DNA of 64,000 nucleotides from Pseudomonas mangiferae (GTDB lineage Bacteria > Pseudomonadota > Gammaproteobacteria > Pseudomonadales > Pseudomonadaceae), in the NCBI RefSeq assembly GCF_007109405.1, contig NZ_VJOY01000002.1, positions 1 through 64,000 of the forward strand, given 5' to 3'. The translations under genes were made by a program, and so were the position numbers. Below, piece after piece: positions 17,685-28,097 of the stretch (its first letter is position 1; every line of letters begins with the position of its first letter). Under the pieces are notes generated by a model, which did no database searches, was not told the origin of the DNA, and saw only the letters and a program-made list of their open reading frames with translations.

Positions 17685-20059
17685 GCGACCTCCTCGGGTT
17701 TCCAGGTCTTCAGCAGCAGGGCGTTGCTGACCACGCTGACGCTGGACAGCGCCATCGCCGCGCCGGCCAGCACCGGGTCGAGGACGCCGAACGCCGCCAG
17801 GGGCAGGCCCACCAGGTTGTAGATGAACGCCCAGAACAGGTTCTGGCGGATCTTGCCGTAGGTGCGCCGGCTGATGTCCAGGGCGGCTGGCACCAGCCGC
17901 GGGTCGCCGCGCATCAGGGTGATCCCGGCGGCGTGCATGGCTACGTCGGTGCCGCCGCCCATGGCGATGCCGACGTCGGCGGAGGCCAGGGCCGGTGCGT
18001 CGTTCAGGCCGTCGCCCACCATCGCCACGCGACGTCCCGCGGCCTTCAACGCCGCCACCGTGGCCGCCTTGTCGGCGGGCAGCACTTCGGCATGGACATC
18101 GTCGATGTGCAGGGCGGACGCCACCACGCCGGCGCTGCCGCGGTTGTCGCCGGTGATCAGGTGGCTGCGGATGCCGCGGGCCTCCAGGGCGGCGACGGCC
18201 TCGGCGGCGCCGGGCTTGAGGGAGTCGCCGAAGGCGAACAGCCCCAGCACCCGCGGGGGCGCCAGGTCCAGCAGCCAGGAGAGCGTACGGCCCTCGGCTT
18301 CCCAGGCGCGGGCCTGCTCCTCCAGGGCGCCGGGCGCCAGGCCCTGCTCGTCCAGCAGGCGGCGGTTGCCCAGGGCCAGGCTGCGCTCCCCCACCTGCCC
18401 GCGGATGCCGCGCCCGGCCAGGGCCTGGCTGTCCGTCACGGTGGCCGGGTGCAGGCCGCGGGCGGCGCAGGCATCCAATACTGCCCGGGCCAGCGGGTGC
18501 TCGCTGCCCTGCTGCAACGCACCGGCCAGGGCCAGGGCTTGTTCTTCGTCGGCGGGCGCCGCCAGGTGCACCAGGCGCGGCTCGCCCGAGGTGAGGGTGC
18601 CGGTCTTGTCGAAGGCCACGTCGGTCACCCCGTGGGCGATTTCCAGGGCGCTGGCGTCCTTGATGAGGATGCCGTGGCGGGCCGCCACGCCGGTGCCGGC
18701 CATGATCGCCGTCGGCGTGGCCAGGCCCAGGGCACAGGGGCAGGCGATCACCAGCACGCTCACGGCGTTGATCATCGCCTGCTCCAGGCCGGCGCCGGCG
18801 AACAGCCAGCCGGCCAGGGTCGCCAGGGCGATGAGCAGGACCGCCGGGACGAACACCTCGCTGACCCGGTCCACCAGCTTCTGGATCGGTGCCTTGGCCG
18901 CCTGGGCGTCTTCCACCAGGCGGATGATCCGCGCCAGGACGCTTTCCGCGCCCAGGGCGGTGGCCCGCACCAGCAAGCGGCCCTCGCCGTTCAGCGCGCC
19001 GCCGGTCACCGCATCGCCCGGCGCCTTCGGCACCGGCAGGCTCTCGCCGCTGATCAGCGCCTCGTCGGCATGGCTCTGGCCGTCCACCACCTCGCCGTCC
19101 ACCGGGATGCGCTCGCCGGGCTTGACCCGCAGCAGGTCGCCGACCTGCAGGGCGGCGATGGCCACTTCTTCCTCACGGCCATCCACCACCCGCACCGCCC
19201 GCTCCGGGCGCAGGGCTTGCAGGGCGCGGATGGCGTCGCCGGTCTGGCGTTTGGCGCGGCTTTCCAGGTATTTGCCCAGGCGTACCAGGGCGATGACCAC
19301 CGCCGACGCCTCGAAATACAGGTGCGGCATGTCCCCCGGGGCGGCGCGCCACCACAGGTAGAGGCTCAGGCCGTAGCCGGCGCTGGTGCCCAGCGCCACC
19401 AGCAGGTCCATGTTGCCGGTGCCGGCGCGCACCGCCTTCCAGGCCGACACGTAGAAGCGCGCGCCGAACACGAACTGCACTGGGGTGGCCAGCAGGAATT
19501 GCAGCCAGGCTGGCAGCATCAGGTGTCCGCCGAACCAGCCGGCGATCATCGGCAGCACCAGGGGCGCCGCCAGCAATACCGCGCCGGCCAGGGGCAGGCG
19601 CTCGTCCCGGGGCGCCGGCACCGGGGTGTCGCCCGCGACGGGGCGGGCGTCGTAGCCGGCCGCGCGCACCGCCGCCAGCAGCGCCTCGCCCTCGACGCCT
19701 TCCAGGGTCTCGACCTGGGCGCGCTCGCTGGCCAGGTTGACGCTGGCCGACAGCACCCCGTCCACCTTGCCCAGGGCACGCTCTACCCGGCCCACGCAGC
19801 TGGCGCAGGTCATGCCCTCGATGGCCAGTTCCACCGTCTGCCGCGGCACGTCGTAGCCGGCCTTCTCCACCGCCTGCAACAACGCCGTGGGCTCCGCCTG
19901 GCCTTCCACCCGGGCCCGCTCGCTGGCCAGGTTGACGGTGGCGGCGGTGACCCCCGGCACCTGGCGCAGCGCGCGCTCCACGCGCCCCGCGCAGGAGGCG
20001 CAGGTCATGCCGCGGATCGGCAGGTCCAGGTCATGGGGGGATGCGGTGAGGGTCGGCAT
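17681..20059 (-). CDS. copA: Cu(I)-exporting P1B-type ATPase CopA
   Basis: A 792-residue inner-membrane copper efflux pump. Two N-terminal heavy-metal-associated domains each carry GMTCASC (Cys20/23 and Cys85/88). Eight membrane helices follow; the CPC ion site is at 440-442 in [11 protein letters not shown] and the phosphorylated Asp484 in DKTGTL. The ATP-binding domain has HP in SEHPLARAV and the hinge [10 protein letters not shown]. It exports Cu(I) to the periplasm. The start at 20059 follows AGGAGG. It overlaps cueR by 4 bp and has a CueR-type promoter directly upstream, so pump and sensor form an autoregulated operon. Confidence 0.96.
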   Translation of the reverse strand: MPTLTASPHDLDLPIRGMTCASCAGRVERALRQVPGVTAATVNLASERARVEGQAEPTALLQAVEKAGYDVPRQTVELAIEGMTCASCVGRVERALGKVDGVLSASVNLASERAQVETLEGVEGEALLAAVRAAGYDARPVAGDTPVPAPRDERLPLAGAVLLAAPLVLPMIAGWFGGHLMLPAWLQFLLATPVQFVFGARFYVSAWKAVRAGTGNMDLLVALGTSAGYGLSLYLWWRAAPGDMPHLYFEASAVVIALVRLGKYLESRAKRQTGDAIRALQALRPERAVRVVDGREEEVAIAALQVGDLLRVKPGERIPVDGEVVDGQSHADEALISGESLPVPKAPGDAVTGGALNGEGRLLVRATALGAESVLARIIRLVEDAQAAKAPIQKLVDRVSEVFVPAVLLIALATLAGWLFAGAGLEQAMINAVSVLVIACPCALGLATPTAIMAGTGVAARHGILIKDASALEIAHGVTDVAFDKTGTLTSGEPRLVHLAAPADEEQALALAGALQQGSEHPLARAVLDACAARGLHPATVTDSQALAGRGIRGQVGERSLALGNRRLLDEQGLAPGALEEQARAWEAEGRTLSWLLDLAPPRVLGLFAFGDSLKPGAAEAVAALEARGIRSHLITGDNRGSAGVVASALHIDDVHAEVLPADKAATVAALKAAGRRVAMVGDGLNDAPALASADVGIAMGGGTDVAMHAAGITLMRGDPRLVPAALDISRRTYGKIRQNLFWAFIYNLVGLPLAAFGVLDPVLAGAAMALSSVSVVSNALLLKTWKPEEVA

Positions 20060-20088
20060 AGGGCGTCCTCCTGGAAGAAGTGCACCCT

Positions 20089-20119
20089 ATGCTCGGGTTT
20101 GCCACGGTGGCAAGGTCAA
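20089..20119 (-). promoter_or_regulatory. CueR-type promoter of copA-cueR
   Basis: On the minus strand TTGACC (20114-20119) and GAGCAT (20089-20094) are separated by a 19-bp spacer containing an imperfect dyad built on ACCTTG and the inner palindrome TTGCCAC-G-GTGGCAA. The overlong spacer with a dyad between -35 and -10 is the hallmark of MerR-family activation. Confidence 0.72.
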
Positions 20120-20141
20120 GCCCGCGTGGCCCAACGACGTA

Positions 20142-20666
20142 TCAGTGGCGTGCCGCCGGCAGCATGCCGCGGAGCACGCCGTCGCGGCGCACGTAGTGGT
20201 GCCAGAGGGCGATGGCGGCATGACCGAGGATCAAGGCGTAGAGGACGTACTGGGCGGTGAGGTGAAATTGCTTGGCCAGGGCGCGGGTGTCGTCCGACAG
20301 CGGCAGCGGGGCGATCTCCACCAGCCAGAACAGGTTCACCGGGCGCTTGCCGAACAGCAGCCCAGTCAGCGGCATCGCCAGCAGCAGGAGGTACAGCAGC
20401 GCATGGCCGGCCTTGGCGGCGACCTGCTGGAAGCGGTCTTCGGGCGGCAGCAGCTGCGGCGCGCCATGGCGGGCGCGGACCACCAGGCGCAGCAGGGTGA
20501 GCGCCAGCACCGTCAGCCCGATGGACTTGTGCAGGGTGAAGACACCGCCGTCGCCGCCGAGGAACTGGCCGAAGAAGTCGTGGCCGTAGGGCAGGGCGAT
20601 GTTGGTGAGTACCAGCAGCGCGGTCAGCCAGTGCAGGGCGATCTGTGGGGTCGAGTAACGGTTCAT
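20142..20666 (-). CDS. cytochrome b561 family protein
   Basis: A 174-residue membrane cytochrome with four hydrophobic helices and His residues placed for two b haems: LHWLTALL (helix 1), FTLHKSIGL (helix 2), KAGHALLYLLLL (helix 3) and FHLTAQYVLYALILGHAAIALWHH (helices 3-4 region). Family members such as CybB oxidise quinol and some reduce superoxide. The ATG at 20666 follows AAGGA; a longer frame adds an unrelated leader. It sits between the copper ATPase and a small exported protein on the same strand, with its own upstream gap of 135 bp. Confidence 0.87.
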   Translation of the reverse strand: MNRYSTPQIALHWLTALLVLTNIALPYGHDFFGQFLGGDGGVFTLHKSIGLTVLALTLLRLVVRARHGAPQLLPPEDRFQQVAAKAGHALLYLLLLAMPLTGLLFGKRPVNLFWLVEIAPLPLSDDTRALAKQFHLTAQYVLYALILGHAAIALWHHYVRRDGVLRGMLPAARH

Positions 20667-20801
20667 TCCTTGGAACTCCTCATCGGTCTTCAGGCGAATG
20701 GCTGACGTGGCGCGGGCGCGCCCGTCGGCTCGTGGGTGGCACAGTGACTGCAACCCGGCGGGCGGAGTTCCATGTCCGCCCGCCGGGTCTCAGGATAGGG
20801 G

Positions 20802-21188
20802 TCAGAGGCTGGCCGGCACCAGGTACAGCCCGGCGGTGTTGGCGGCGATCCGGTACTTGCGGATTTCCCCGGCGCGCAGGGTGATGGTTTCCTGGTTGTA
20901 CTGCTCGAAGCCCGAGTTGCAGGCGCCCTGGCCGACGATCCCCAGGCGGATCAGGGTTTCCCCCGGCGGCAGGTTGAAGGACACCGACTGGCCCTGGTAG
21001 AGGCGGGCGGCCAGGCGGTCCTGCACGTACAGGCCGATTTCGCAGCTGGTGGAGACTTCCAGGCGATCGCGGGTCACCATCACCACGCCGTAGTCGAACG
21101 CTCCGGGCGTGTTGACCGGCGCGTAGGGCGCGTTTTCCGCCGCGGCGTGCAGCGAGACGGCGAGCAGCGGTAGCAGCAACCGGCGCAT
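20802..21188 (-). CDS. exported protein of unknown function
   Basis: A 128-residue protein with a short signal peptide (MRRLLLPLLAVSLHAAAEN). The mature part contains a beta-rich domain with GLYVQDRLAARLYQGQSVSFNLPPGE as its most distinctive region (read as two adjoining parts) and two cysteines, CEIGLYV and GACNSGF, that could form a disulfide. I do not recognise the family with certainty; the pattern resembles small periplasmic proteins that bind lipids or sugars through a beta-sandwich. It is divergent from copZ across a 125-bp promoter region containing the CueR site. The start at 21188 has GGAG upstream. Confidence 0.7.
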   Translation of the reverse strand: MRRLLLPLLAVSLHAAAENAPYAPVNTPGAFDYGVVMVTRDRLEVSTSCEIGLYVQDRLAARLYQGQSVSFNLPPGETLIRLGIVGQGACNSGFEQYNQETITLRAGEIRKYRIAANTAGLYLVPASL

Positions 21189-21255
21189 GGCAGGGCTCCG
21201 AAACGGGTCGACCCGCTCAGCTTGGGCGAGCGGCGCCGGCTCGGCAACCCCCACC

Positions 21256-21286
21256 TTGACCTTGACCCGGTGGCAAGGTCGACACT
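21256..21286 (+). promoter_or_regulatory. CueR-type promoter of copZ
   Basis: TTGACC (21256-21261) and GACACT (21281-21286) are separated by 19 bp. A perfect 7-9-7 dyad, GACCTTG ... CAAGGTC at 21258-21280, occupies the spacer. The arrangement matches CueR-activated copper promoters and lies 28 bp before the copZ start. Confidence 0.82.
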
Positions 21287-21313
21287 GTCGGAAACCCCGA
21301 GGAGGACATCCCC

Positions 21314-21517
21314 ATGCAAGCATTCGACGTTCAAGGTATTTCCTGCGGCCACTGCGTGCGCAGCATCACCCAGGCGGTGCAGGCCCTCGATCCCCAGGCC
21401 CAGGTGCGGGTGGATATCCCCAGCGGGCGAGTCGAGGTGGACAGCCAGCGGCTGGAGGCCACCCAGGTGGTGGCGGCGATCGCCGCGGAAGGCTACGAGG
21501 CGCGCCCGGCCGCCTGA
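21314..21517 (+). CDS. copZ: copper chaperone CopZ
   Basis: A 67-residue heavy-metal-associated ferredoxin-like domain with the Cu(I)-binding motif GISCGHC at residues 8-14. CopZ proteins carry Cu(I) in the cytoplasm and pass it to CopA or to CueR. The length is exactly that of a single HMA domain. The ATG at 21314 follows GAGGA. A CueR-type promoter immediately upstream shows that it belongs to the same regulon as the copA-cueR operon about 1.2 kb away. It converges with the TetR gene that follows. Confidence 0.93.
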   Translation: MQAFDVQGISCGHCVRSITQAVQALDPQAQVRVDIPSGRVEVDSQRLEATQVVAAIAAEGYEARPAA

Positions 21518-21605
21518 TTCTCTCGGCGCCGCTGCTCGGGCTGCGCCTCCCAGGCCGCGCCTTGCCGGCCACACCTAGCCGGCCGCACCTGGCCGGCCGT
21601 GCCGT

Positions 21606-22256
21606 TCAGGGTGTGGGGGGCGCTGCCTGCCGCCGCCTCGGCCAGTCGCGTACCAGCCCGCGGAAGTGCACGTCGAACAGAGCGGCGGCGTCACGGATCG
21701 GGTCGAACAGCCCGGGGTCCCGGGTCCAGTCGGTGAACAGCCCCACCAGCAGGCCATGCAGCGAGCGGGCGCCGATCCGCGGCGTCACGCCGTCCTGAAG
21801 GCGATCCAGGCACCCGGGCCGTCCGAACAATTGTTCCACCAGTGCAATGAACTGGTTGATGAACACGGCGTTGCGCTGCTCGGTTTCCCGCAATTCGTCG
21901 GTGAATTCGCAACGATGCAGGAGTATGGTGAAAATCCGCCGCTTCTGGTCGTCCTGGGCGAGGCTCTCGATGGCGCCCACGCACAGGTCGCGCAAGGCCC
22001 AGAGCGGATCCTCGCCCCCGCATCCCGACAGGCGTTCGGTGAGCTGCTCCAGCGGCAGCCGCACCTGGTCGAGCATGGCGTGGAACAGATGGGCCTTGTT
22101 CTGGAAGTGCCAGTAAACCGCGCCGCGGGTGACCCCGGCGGCACGGGCGATCTGCTCCAGCGTGGTATGCGACACCCCTTTTTCCAGGAACAACTGCTCG
22201 GCCGCCGCCAGGATCGCGACACGGGTCTGTTCGGCTTGTTCTTTGGTTCGACGCAT
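21606..22256 (-). CDS. TetR family repressor of RND efflux pump
   Basis: A 216-residue TetR/AcrR repressor, closest in look to TtgR/AcrR/MexZ-type efflux regulators. The N-terminal HTH reads LEQIARAAGVTRGAVYWHFQNK (two overlapping pieces of the classic motif, ~33-54), and the ligand domain contains ILLHRCEFTDEL as in TtgR-like proteins. It is divergent from the RND adaptor gene with a 148-bp gap carrying a TtgR-like dyad. The start at 22256 places MRRTKEQAEQTR at the N-terminus, as usual for this group. It presumably derepresses the pump when it binds a hydrophobic drug. Confidence 0.88.
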   Translation of the reverse strand: MRRTKEQAEQTRVAILAAAEQLFLEKGVSHTTLEQIARAAGVTRGAVYWHFQNKAHLFHAMLDQVRLPLEQLTERLSGCGGEDPLWALRDLCVGAIESLAQDDQKRRIFTILLHRCEFTDELRETEQRNAVFINQFIALVEQLFGRPGCLDRLQDGVTPRIGARSLHGLLVGLFTDWTRDPGLFDPIRDAAALFDVHFRGLVRDWPRRRQAAPPTP

Positions 22257-22333
22257 GTTCGACGGGGGTTTCCGTGTGGAGACAGGTCTGGCGCAGGGAA
22301 CGCATTGTCTCGCGTTTCGTGCCTTTCCCTGGT

Positions 22334-22355
22334 TTACAAACGTGAATGTATGTAA
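22334..22355. promoter_or_regulatory. TetR/TtgR-like operator
   Basis: TTACAAAC and GTATGTAA, separated by six bases, form an inverted repeat with 7 of 8 matching positions. Both the arms and the intervening GTGAAT resemble the TtgR operator of P. putida as I recall it. The site lies midway between the divergent repressor and pump genes. Confidence 0.65.
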
Positions 22356-22404
22356 CAGCATACCGTCCTTTTTCGCAACGCTCGACGCCCCGGGAGATGT
22401 ACCT

Positions 22405-23583
22405 ATGTTCGCTCGACCCCTTCCCCTCGCGTTCCCGGCCCTGGCCCTGAGCCTGCTGCTGGCCCAGGGCGCGCAGGCCCAGGACGCCGGCAACCCGCCG
22501 CCGGCGCAGGTAGTGGTGGAAACCGCCGAGGCCAAGGATTTCCCCCTGGTGATGGAGTATCCCGGCCGGACCGCCGGCTCCCGTGAAGTGGAGGTGCGTG
22601 CCCAGGTAAGCGGCATCCTCACGGAGCGCTCCTACGAGGAAGGCAGCAAGGTGAAGAAGGGCCAGGTGCTGTTCCGTATCGACCCGCGTCCCTATCAGGC
22701 GGCCCTCGACCGCGCCAAGGGCGCCCTGGCCCAGGAGCAGGCCCGCTACCGCCAGACCGACCGCGACCTCAAGCGCATCCGCCAGCTGCAGGACCGCGGC
22801 TTCGCCAGCGGCAGCGAGCTGGACACCGCGGTCTCCAACTACGAGCAGAGCAAGGCCAACATCGAGGCCGCCAAGGCCGAGGTGCAGGCCCGGCAGATCG
22901 ACCTGGACTACACCACCGTCGAGTCCCCCATCTCCGGCATCACCAGCCGCGAGGTGCGTTCCGAGGGCAGCCTGGTCACGGCCAACGACGCCAGTTCCAG
23001 CCTGCTCACCCACGTCACCCAGCTGGACCCGCTGTACGTGAACTTCGCCTACCCGGACCTGGAGATCGAGCGCATGCGCAACGACCTGCAGGACGGCAGC
23101 CTGAAGATGCCGGCCGATGGCAAGCTGGTGGCGGAGATCAAGTTCGCCAACGGCAGCGCCTACAGCCACACCGGCCACGTGGATTTCACCGACAGCCTGA
23201 TCACCCGCGGCACCGGCACCGTGAGCGCCCGCGCCAGCGTGCCCAACCCCGACCAGGCGCTGCTGCCCGGCCAGTTCGTGCGGGTGGTGGTGAAGGGGCT
23301 GGTCTACCCGAACGCCGTCACCGTGCCGGAGAAGGCGGTTTCCCAGGGGCCCCAGGGCACCTTCGTGTTCGTTGTCGACGAGCAGGGCAAGGCCCAGGCG
23401 CGGCCGGTGCAGACCGGCATCACCGCCAACCATCGCTGGCTGATCAAGGACGGCCTGAAGGGCGGTGACAAGGTGGTGATCGAGGGCATCGCCAAGCTGC
23501 GACCGGGCGCCCCGGTGCAGGTGGTCCAGCCCGGCGCGTCCGGTGCGCAACCGGCCAAGGCGGCCGAGGGGGCGGCCTCGTGA
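22405..23583 (+). CDS. RND efflux periplasmic adaptor
   Basis: A 392-residue membrane-fusion protein of the MexA/TtgA type. After a signal peptide (1-25, ending AQGAQAQ) come the barrel-sandwich/lipoyl domain ([20 protein letters not shown]), an alpha-helical hairpin (~100-165, rich in Gln/Arg/Ala) and the beta-barrel and membrane-proximal domains. Unlike MexA and AcrA, no lipobox Cys is present, so it is probably not lipid-anchored. The ATG at 22405 has GGGAG nine bases upstream. It overlaps the permease gene by 4 bp, forming a two-gene pump operon. Confidence 0.9.
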   Translation: MFARPLPLAFPALALSLLLAQGAQAQDAGNPPPAQVVVETAEAKDFPLVMEYPGRTAGSREVEVRAQVSGILTERSYEEGSKVKKGQVLFRIDPRPYQAALDRAKGALAQEQARYRQTDRDLKRIRQLQDRGFASGSELDTAVSNYEQSKANIEAAKAEVQARQIDLDYTTVESPISGITSREVRSEGSLVTANDASSSLLTHVTQLDPLYVNFAYPDLEIERMRNDLQDGSLKMPADGKLVAEIKFANGSAYSHTGHVDFTDSLITRGTGTVSARASVPNPDQALLPGQFVRVVVKGLVYPNAVTVPEKAVSQGPQGTFVFVVDEQGKAQARPVQTGITANHRWLIKDGLKGGDKVVIEGIAKLRPGAPVQVVQPGASGAQPAKAAEGAAS

Positions 23584-26500
23584 TCTCGCGTTTCTTCATC
23601 GACCGGCCGCGCTTCGCGGCGGTCCTGTCGATCATCATCGCCATCGCCGGCCTGGTGGCCATGCGCGGCCTGCCGATCGCACAGTACCCGGACATCGTGC
23701 CGCCCCAGGTGGTGGTGCAGGCCACCTACCCGGGCGCCAGCGCCGAAGTGATCGCCAGCACCGTGGCCGCGCCGCTGGAGCAGCAGATCAACGGCGTGCC
23801 CAACATGATCTACCAGAACTCGGTGGCCTCCAGCAGCGGCCAGCTGCGGATCACCGTGTCCTTCGAGGTGGGCACCGACCCCGACCAGGCGACCATCGAC
23901 GTGAACAACCGGGTCGCCGCCGCCGAGGCCAAGCTGCCCGAGGAAGTGCGGCGCCAGGGCGTGCAGGTGCAGAAGCGCTCCGCGTCGATCCTGCAGGTCG
24001 TGACCATGTACTCGCCGGATGGCTCCCGCGACCCGCTGTACCTGAGCAACTACGCGCTGATCAACGTGATCGACGAGATCAAGCGCCTGCCCGGGGTGGG
24101 CGATGCCTCGCAGTTCGGCGCCAAGGACTACTCCATGCGCATCTGGCTGCGCCCGGACAAGCTGGCCCAGTACGGCATGACCCCGAGCGACGTGTCCGAG
24201 GCCATCGGCGGGCAGAACTCGCAGTTCGCCGCCGGCAGCTTCGGCCAGCAGCCGATGCACGATCCCCAGGACTTCACCTACACGGTGACCACCCAGGGCC
24301 GCTTCGCCGACCCGGCGGAGTTCGAGAACATCTTGCTGCGCACCGACTCCGACGGCGCCAGCCTGCGCCTGAAGGACGTCGCCCGAGTCGAACTGGGGGC
24401 CAAGGACTACGCCTTCAGCGCCACCTTCAACGGGCGCCCGGCGGCGGCCTTCGGTATCTACCTGCAGCCCGGCGCCAATGCCCTGGACACCGCCGCGGCG
24501 GTGCGCGAGGCCATGGACAAGATGTCCAAGCGCTTCCCCGAGGGCGTCGCCTTCCGCATCCCCTACGACACCACCCACTTCGTCCAGGCGTCCATCCACG
24601 AGGTGGTGAAGACCTTCTTCGAAGCCATGGGCCTGGTGGTGCTGGTGGTCTTCATCTTCCTGCAGAACTGGCGCGCCACCCTGATCCCGGTGCTGGCGAT
24701 CCCGGTGTCGCTGGTGGGGACTTTCGCCGGCATGTACATGCTGGGCTTCTCCATCAACCTGCTGACGCTGTTCGGCATGGTGCTGGCCATCGGCATCGTG
24801 GTGGACGACGCCATCGTGGTGATCGAGAACGTCGAGCGGGTGATGACCACCGAGCGCCTCAGCCCGCGGGAAGCGGCGATCAAGGCGATGGGCGAGGTGA
24901 CCGGGCCGATCATCACCATCGTGCTGGTGCTCTGCGCGGTGTTCGTCCCGGTGGCGCTGCTGGGCGGCCTGGCCGGCCAGATGTACCGCCAGTTCGCCAT
25001 CACCATCGCCATCTCGGTGGTGATCTCCGGCATCGTCGCGCTGACCCTCAGCCCGGCGCTCTGCGCGGTGCTGCTCAAGCCCGGCCACCAGGAGCCGGCG
25101 GCGCCGTTCCGCTGGTTCAACCGCCAGTTCGACCGGATCACCCGCGGCTACAGCGCCGGCGTGCGCTTCTTCGTCCGCCGCGCGGTCATCGGCCTGCTGC
25201 TGTTCGCCGGGATGATCGCCATCACCGCCTGGGTGTTCGGCCGGGTGCCCGGCTCGCTGGTCCCGGAAGAGGACCAGGGCTATGTCATCAGCGCCTACTA
25301 CCTGCCCCCGGCGGCGTCCCTGGACCGCACCGCCAAGGTCACGTCCGATATCACCCAGAACCTGATGCAGAACGAGGCGGTCGCCAACGTGGTGACCTTC
25401 ACCGGCTTCGACGTGCTGAGCTTCGGCCAGCGCTCCAACGCCGGTGTGTCCTTCGTGCCGCTCAAGGACTGGGACGAGCGCACCAAGCCCGAACTGGACG
25501 CGCGTAACTTCGTGCACACGGTGATGGGCATGGGTTCTGACGAGACCAAGCGCAACGCCATGGTGCTGGCCTTCAACCCGCCGCCGATCTCCGGCATGAG
25601 CACCACCGGCGGCTTCGAGGGCTACCTGCAGGACCGCGCCGACCACGGTATCGCCGGGCTGGCCGAAGTCAGCCGCAAGTTCACCGAGGCGGCGGCCAAG
25701 CGGCCGGAGCTGGCCGGCGTGCGGACCACCTTCGATGCCAGCGTGCCGCAGTACTACGTGGATCTGGACCGCAACAAGGCCCGCGCCCTGGGCGTGCCGG
25801 TGAACGAAGTGTTCGTCGCCATGCAGAGCACCTTCGGCAGCTTCTACGTCAACGACTTCACCCTCTACGGGCGGACCTTCCAGGTCAGCATGCAGTCGGA
25901 GTCGGAGTTCCGCAGCAAGCCCGAGGACCTCAACCAGGTGTTCGTCCGCGCCCAGAGTGGCGAGATGATTCCCCTCAGCGCCCTGGTCACCGTGCGCCGG
26001 GTACTGGGCCCGGACACCTTCGAGCGCTTCAACGTCTACCCGTCGGCGAAGATCATGGGCAACCCGGCCCCCGGCTACAGTTCGGGCCAGGCGCTGCAGG
26101 CGGCCCAGGAAGTCGCGGACGAGGTGATGGGCGAGGACTACAGCCTGGCCTGGACCGGCTCGGCCTACCAGGAAGTGAAGACCCAGGGTTCGGGCAGCAC
26201 CGCGTTCATCTTCGGCCTGGTGATGGTGTTCCTGATCCTCGCCGCCCAGTACGAGCGCTGGACCCTGCCGATCGCGGTGATCACCGCGGTGCCGTTCGCG
26301 GTGTTCGGCGCGATCCTCGCCATCTGGCTGCGCGGCATCGCCAACGACGTGTACTTCCAGGTGGGCCTGGTGACCCTGATCGGCCTGGGGGCGAAGAACG
26401 CCATCCTGGTGGTGGAGTTCGCCGTGCTCTGCCGGCAGCAAGGCATGGGTATCCGCGAGGCGGCCCTGGAGGCGGCGAAGCTGCGCTTCCGGCCCATCGT

Positions 26501-26732
26501 GATGACCTCCCTGGCGTTCATCCTCGGCGTGCTACCGCTGGCCGTCAGCTCCGGTGCGGGCTCCGCCAGCCGGCACTCCATCGGCACCGGGGTGATCGGC
26601 GGGATGCTCGCCGCCACCGCCGTGGCGATGCTGTTCATCCCGATGTTCTACGTGCTGGTGGAGCACCTCGGCGAACGCTTCGGCGGCAAGAAACGCAAGG
26701 CCGTCGAGGCGCCCCACGGCGGCCACGTCTGA
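23580..26732 (+). CDS. RND multidrug efflux permease (HAE1 family)
   Basis: A 1050-residue inner-membrane drug/proton antiporter with twelve helices and two large periplasmic loops. The proton-relay residues are intact: D409/D410 in [17 protein letters not shown] and K939 in [13 protein letters not shown], equivalent to AcrB D407/D408 and K940. The N-terminus [17 protein letters not shown] is standard. Translation starts at a GTG overlapping the adaptor stop codon. No outer-membrane channel gene follows, so the pump must borrow one (OprM-like), as MexJK and MexXY do. Substrates cannot be read from sequence. Confidence 0.93.
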   Translation: MISRFFIDRPRFAAVLSIIIAIAGLVAMRGLPIAQYPDIVPPQVVVQATYPGASAEVIASTVAAPLEQQINGVPNMIYQNSVASSSGQLRITVSFEVGTDPDQATIDVNNRVAAAEAKLPEEVRRQGVQVQKRSASILQVVTMYSPDGSRDPLYLSNYALINVIDEIKRLPGVGDASQFGAKDYSMRIWLRPDKLAQYGMTPSDVSEAIGGQNSQFAAGSFGQQPMHDPQDFTYTVTTQGRFADPAEFENILLRTDSDGASLRLKDVARVELGAKDYAFSATFNGRPAAAFGIYLQPGANALDTAAAVREAMDKMSKRFPEGVAFRIPYDTTHFVQASIHEVVKTFFEAMGLVVLVVFIFLQNWRATLIPVLAIPVSLVGTFAGMYMLGFSINLLTLFGMVLAIGIVVDDAIVVIENVERVMTTERLSPREAAIKAMGEVTGPIITIVLVLCAVFVPVALLGGLAGQMYRQFAITIAISVVISGIVALTLSPALCAVLLKPGHQEPAAPFRWFNRQFDRITRGYSAGVRFFVRRAVIGLLLFAGMIAITAWVFGRVPGSLVPEEDQGYVISAYYLPPAASLDRTAKVTSDITQNLMQNEAVANVVTFTGFDVLSFGQRSNAGVSFVPLKDWDERTKPELDARNFVHTVMGMGSDETKRNAMVLAFNPPPISGMSTTGGFEGYLQDRADHGIAGLAEVSRKFTEAAAKRPELAGVRTTFDASVPQYYVDLDRNKARALGVPVNEVFVAMQSTFGSFYVNDFTLYGRTFQVSMQSESEFRSKPEDLNQVFVRAQSGEMIPLSALVTVRRVLGPDTFERFNVYPSAKIMGNPAPGYSSGQALQAAQEVADEVMGEDYSLAWTGSAYQEVKTQGSGSTAFIFGLVMVFLILAAQYERWTLPIAVITAVPFAVFGAILAIWLRGIANDVYFQVGLVTLIGLGAKNAILVVEFAVLCRQQGMGIREAALEAAKLRFRPIVMTSLAFILGVLPLAVSSGAGSASRHSIGTGVIGGMLAATAVAMLFIPMFYVLVEHLGERFGGKKRKAVEAPHGGHV

Positions 26733-26773
26733 GAATCGCCGCCGGCCCGGCCGGCGGTGGTAGGCTTCTCCTT

Positions 26774-26802
26774 CGGTCCGCCTGGTGCGGACCGTTCTTT
26801 TT
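26774..26802 (+). terminator. rho-independent terminator after RND operon
   Basis: An 8-bp perfect stem CGGTCCGC/GCGGACCG with a CTGGT loop is followed by TTCTTTTT. It lies 42 bp after the permease stop. A second GC hairpin without a T-run precedes it at about 26738-26756. Confidence 0.82.
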
Positions 26803-26879
26803 CCCGTCGACGCGCCGTCGGCCCCTCGCCCGTGGCGAGGCGGCCGGCGCGAGTTGTTCCCGCGCTACCGGAAGGCTTC

Positions 26880-28058
26880 ATGAACCTGAGAATCCTGTTG
26901 ATCCTGGGCGCCCTCAGCGCCTTCGGCCCCATGGCCATCGACTTCTACCTGCCCAGCTTCCCGGCCCTGGCCATCGCCTTCGGCACCGATGTGGAGCACG
27001 TGCAGCTGAGCCTCGCCGCCTACTTCATCGGCCTGGCCCTGGGCCAACTGGTCTACGGGCCCCTGGCGGACCGCTACGGCCGGCGCGGGCCGCTGCTGGC
27101 CGGGGTCGCGCTGTTCACCCTGGCGTCCCTCGGCTGCACCCTGGCCACCAGCCTGGAAGGGCTGATCGTCGCGCGTTTCATCCAGGCCCTGGGCGGATGC
27201 GCCGGGATGGTGGTGTCGCGGGCGGTGGTGCGTGACCTGTGCGACCCGGTGGGCGCGGCCAAGGTGTTCTCGCAGCTGATGCTGGTGATGGGCCTGGCGC
27301 CGATCCTCGCGCCTCTGGGCGGCGGCCTGCTGCTGGACAGCTTCGGCTGGCGCTCGATCTTCGTGGTACTGACGCTGTTCAGCGCCCTGTGCGGGCTGGG
27401 CGTGGCCGCCTGGCTGCCGGAGACCCTGGACCGCAGCCTGCCGCATCCGCCGCTGCGGGGGGCGTTCCGCGAGTACCGTCGGTTGTTCGGCGACCGGGCG
27501 TTCATCGCCTTCTCCCTGGCCGGCGGGGTGGCGATGGCCGGGATGTTCGCCTACATCGCCGGTTCGCCCTTCGTGTTCATCCAGCTCTACGGGGTGCCGG
27601 CCGAGCATTATGGCTGGCTGTTCGGCAGCAACGCGGCCGGCTTCATCCTGGTGTCCCAGGTAAATGCCCGGCTGCTGCGCTGGCGCGGCCCGGCCCACCT
27701 GCTGCGGCGGGCGATCTGGGTCTACCTGGCCTGCGCCCTGGCCCTGCTGGGGCTGGCTCTGGCCCGTACCGAGGCCCTGTGGCCGCTGCTGATCCCGCTG
27801 TTCGGCTGCATCGCCAGTCTGGGCTGCATCATCCCCAACGCCTCGGCCTGCGCCATGGCCGGCCAGGGCCGCCACGCCGGCAGCGCCTCGGCGCTGCTGG
27901 GCTGCCTGCAGTTCGGCATCGCCGCCTGCGCCGCCGCCATGGTGGGCGTGCTGCACAACGGCACCGCCATCCCCATGGCCCTGGTGATCAGCGTCTGCGG
28001 CGTGGTGGCGGTGCTCTGCGCCCTGGCCACGGCGCGGCTGGCCACGCCGATGCACTGA
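26880..28058 (+). CDS. Bcr/CflA family MFS exporter
   Basis: A 392-residue major-facilitator drug exporter with twelve membrane helices. The family signs are an early DFYLPSFPAL segment in helix 1 and the loop motif GPLADRYGRRGPLLAG between helices 2 and 3, both typical of Bcr/CflA (bicyclomycin, sulfonamide and purine-analogue exporters). The ATG at 26880 follows GGAAG and yields the family N-terminus MNLRILLILGALSAFGP. It follows the RND pump but is separated from it by a strong terminator, so it is probably transcribed alone. Confidence 0.9.
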   Translation: MNLRILLILGALSAFGPMAIDFYLPSFPALAIAFGTDVEHVQLSLAAYFIGLALGQLVYGPLADRYGRRGPLLAGVALFTLASLGCTLATSLEGLIVARFIQALGGCAGMVVSRAVVRDLCDPVGAAKVFSQLMLVMGLAPILAPLGGGLLLDSFGWRSIFVVLTLFSALCGLGVAAWLPETLDRSLPHPPLRGAFREYRRLFGDRAFIAFSLAGGVAMAGMFAYIAGSPFVFIQLYGVPAEHYGWLFGSNAAGFILVSQVNARLLRWRGPAHLLRRAIWVYLACALALLGLALARTEALWPLLIPLFGCIASLGCIIPNASACAMAGQGRHAGSASALLGCLQFGIAACAAAMVGVLHNGTAIPMALVISVCGVVAVLCALATARLATPMH

Positions 28059-28069
28059 CCGCCGCCGGG

Positions 28070-28090
28070 CAGGGCGCTCCGGGCGCCCTG
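28070..28090. terminator. hairpin between convergent genes
   Basis: A perfect 8-bp stem CAGGGCGC/GCGCCCTG with a TCCGG loop fills the short gap between the convergent exporter and oxidoreductase genes. It lacks a T-run, so it may be a weak or rho-assisted bidirectional terminator. Confidence 0.5.
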
Positions 28091-28097
28091 CGTGGGA

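Noticed and set aside
23304-26441. 1045-codon open frame on the minus strand opposite the RND permease
   Set aside because: Antisense shadow of a gene with intact RND motifs; the composition is His/Asp-rich and unlike any family.
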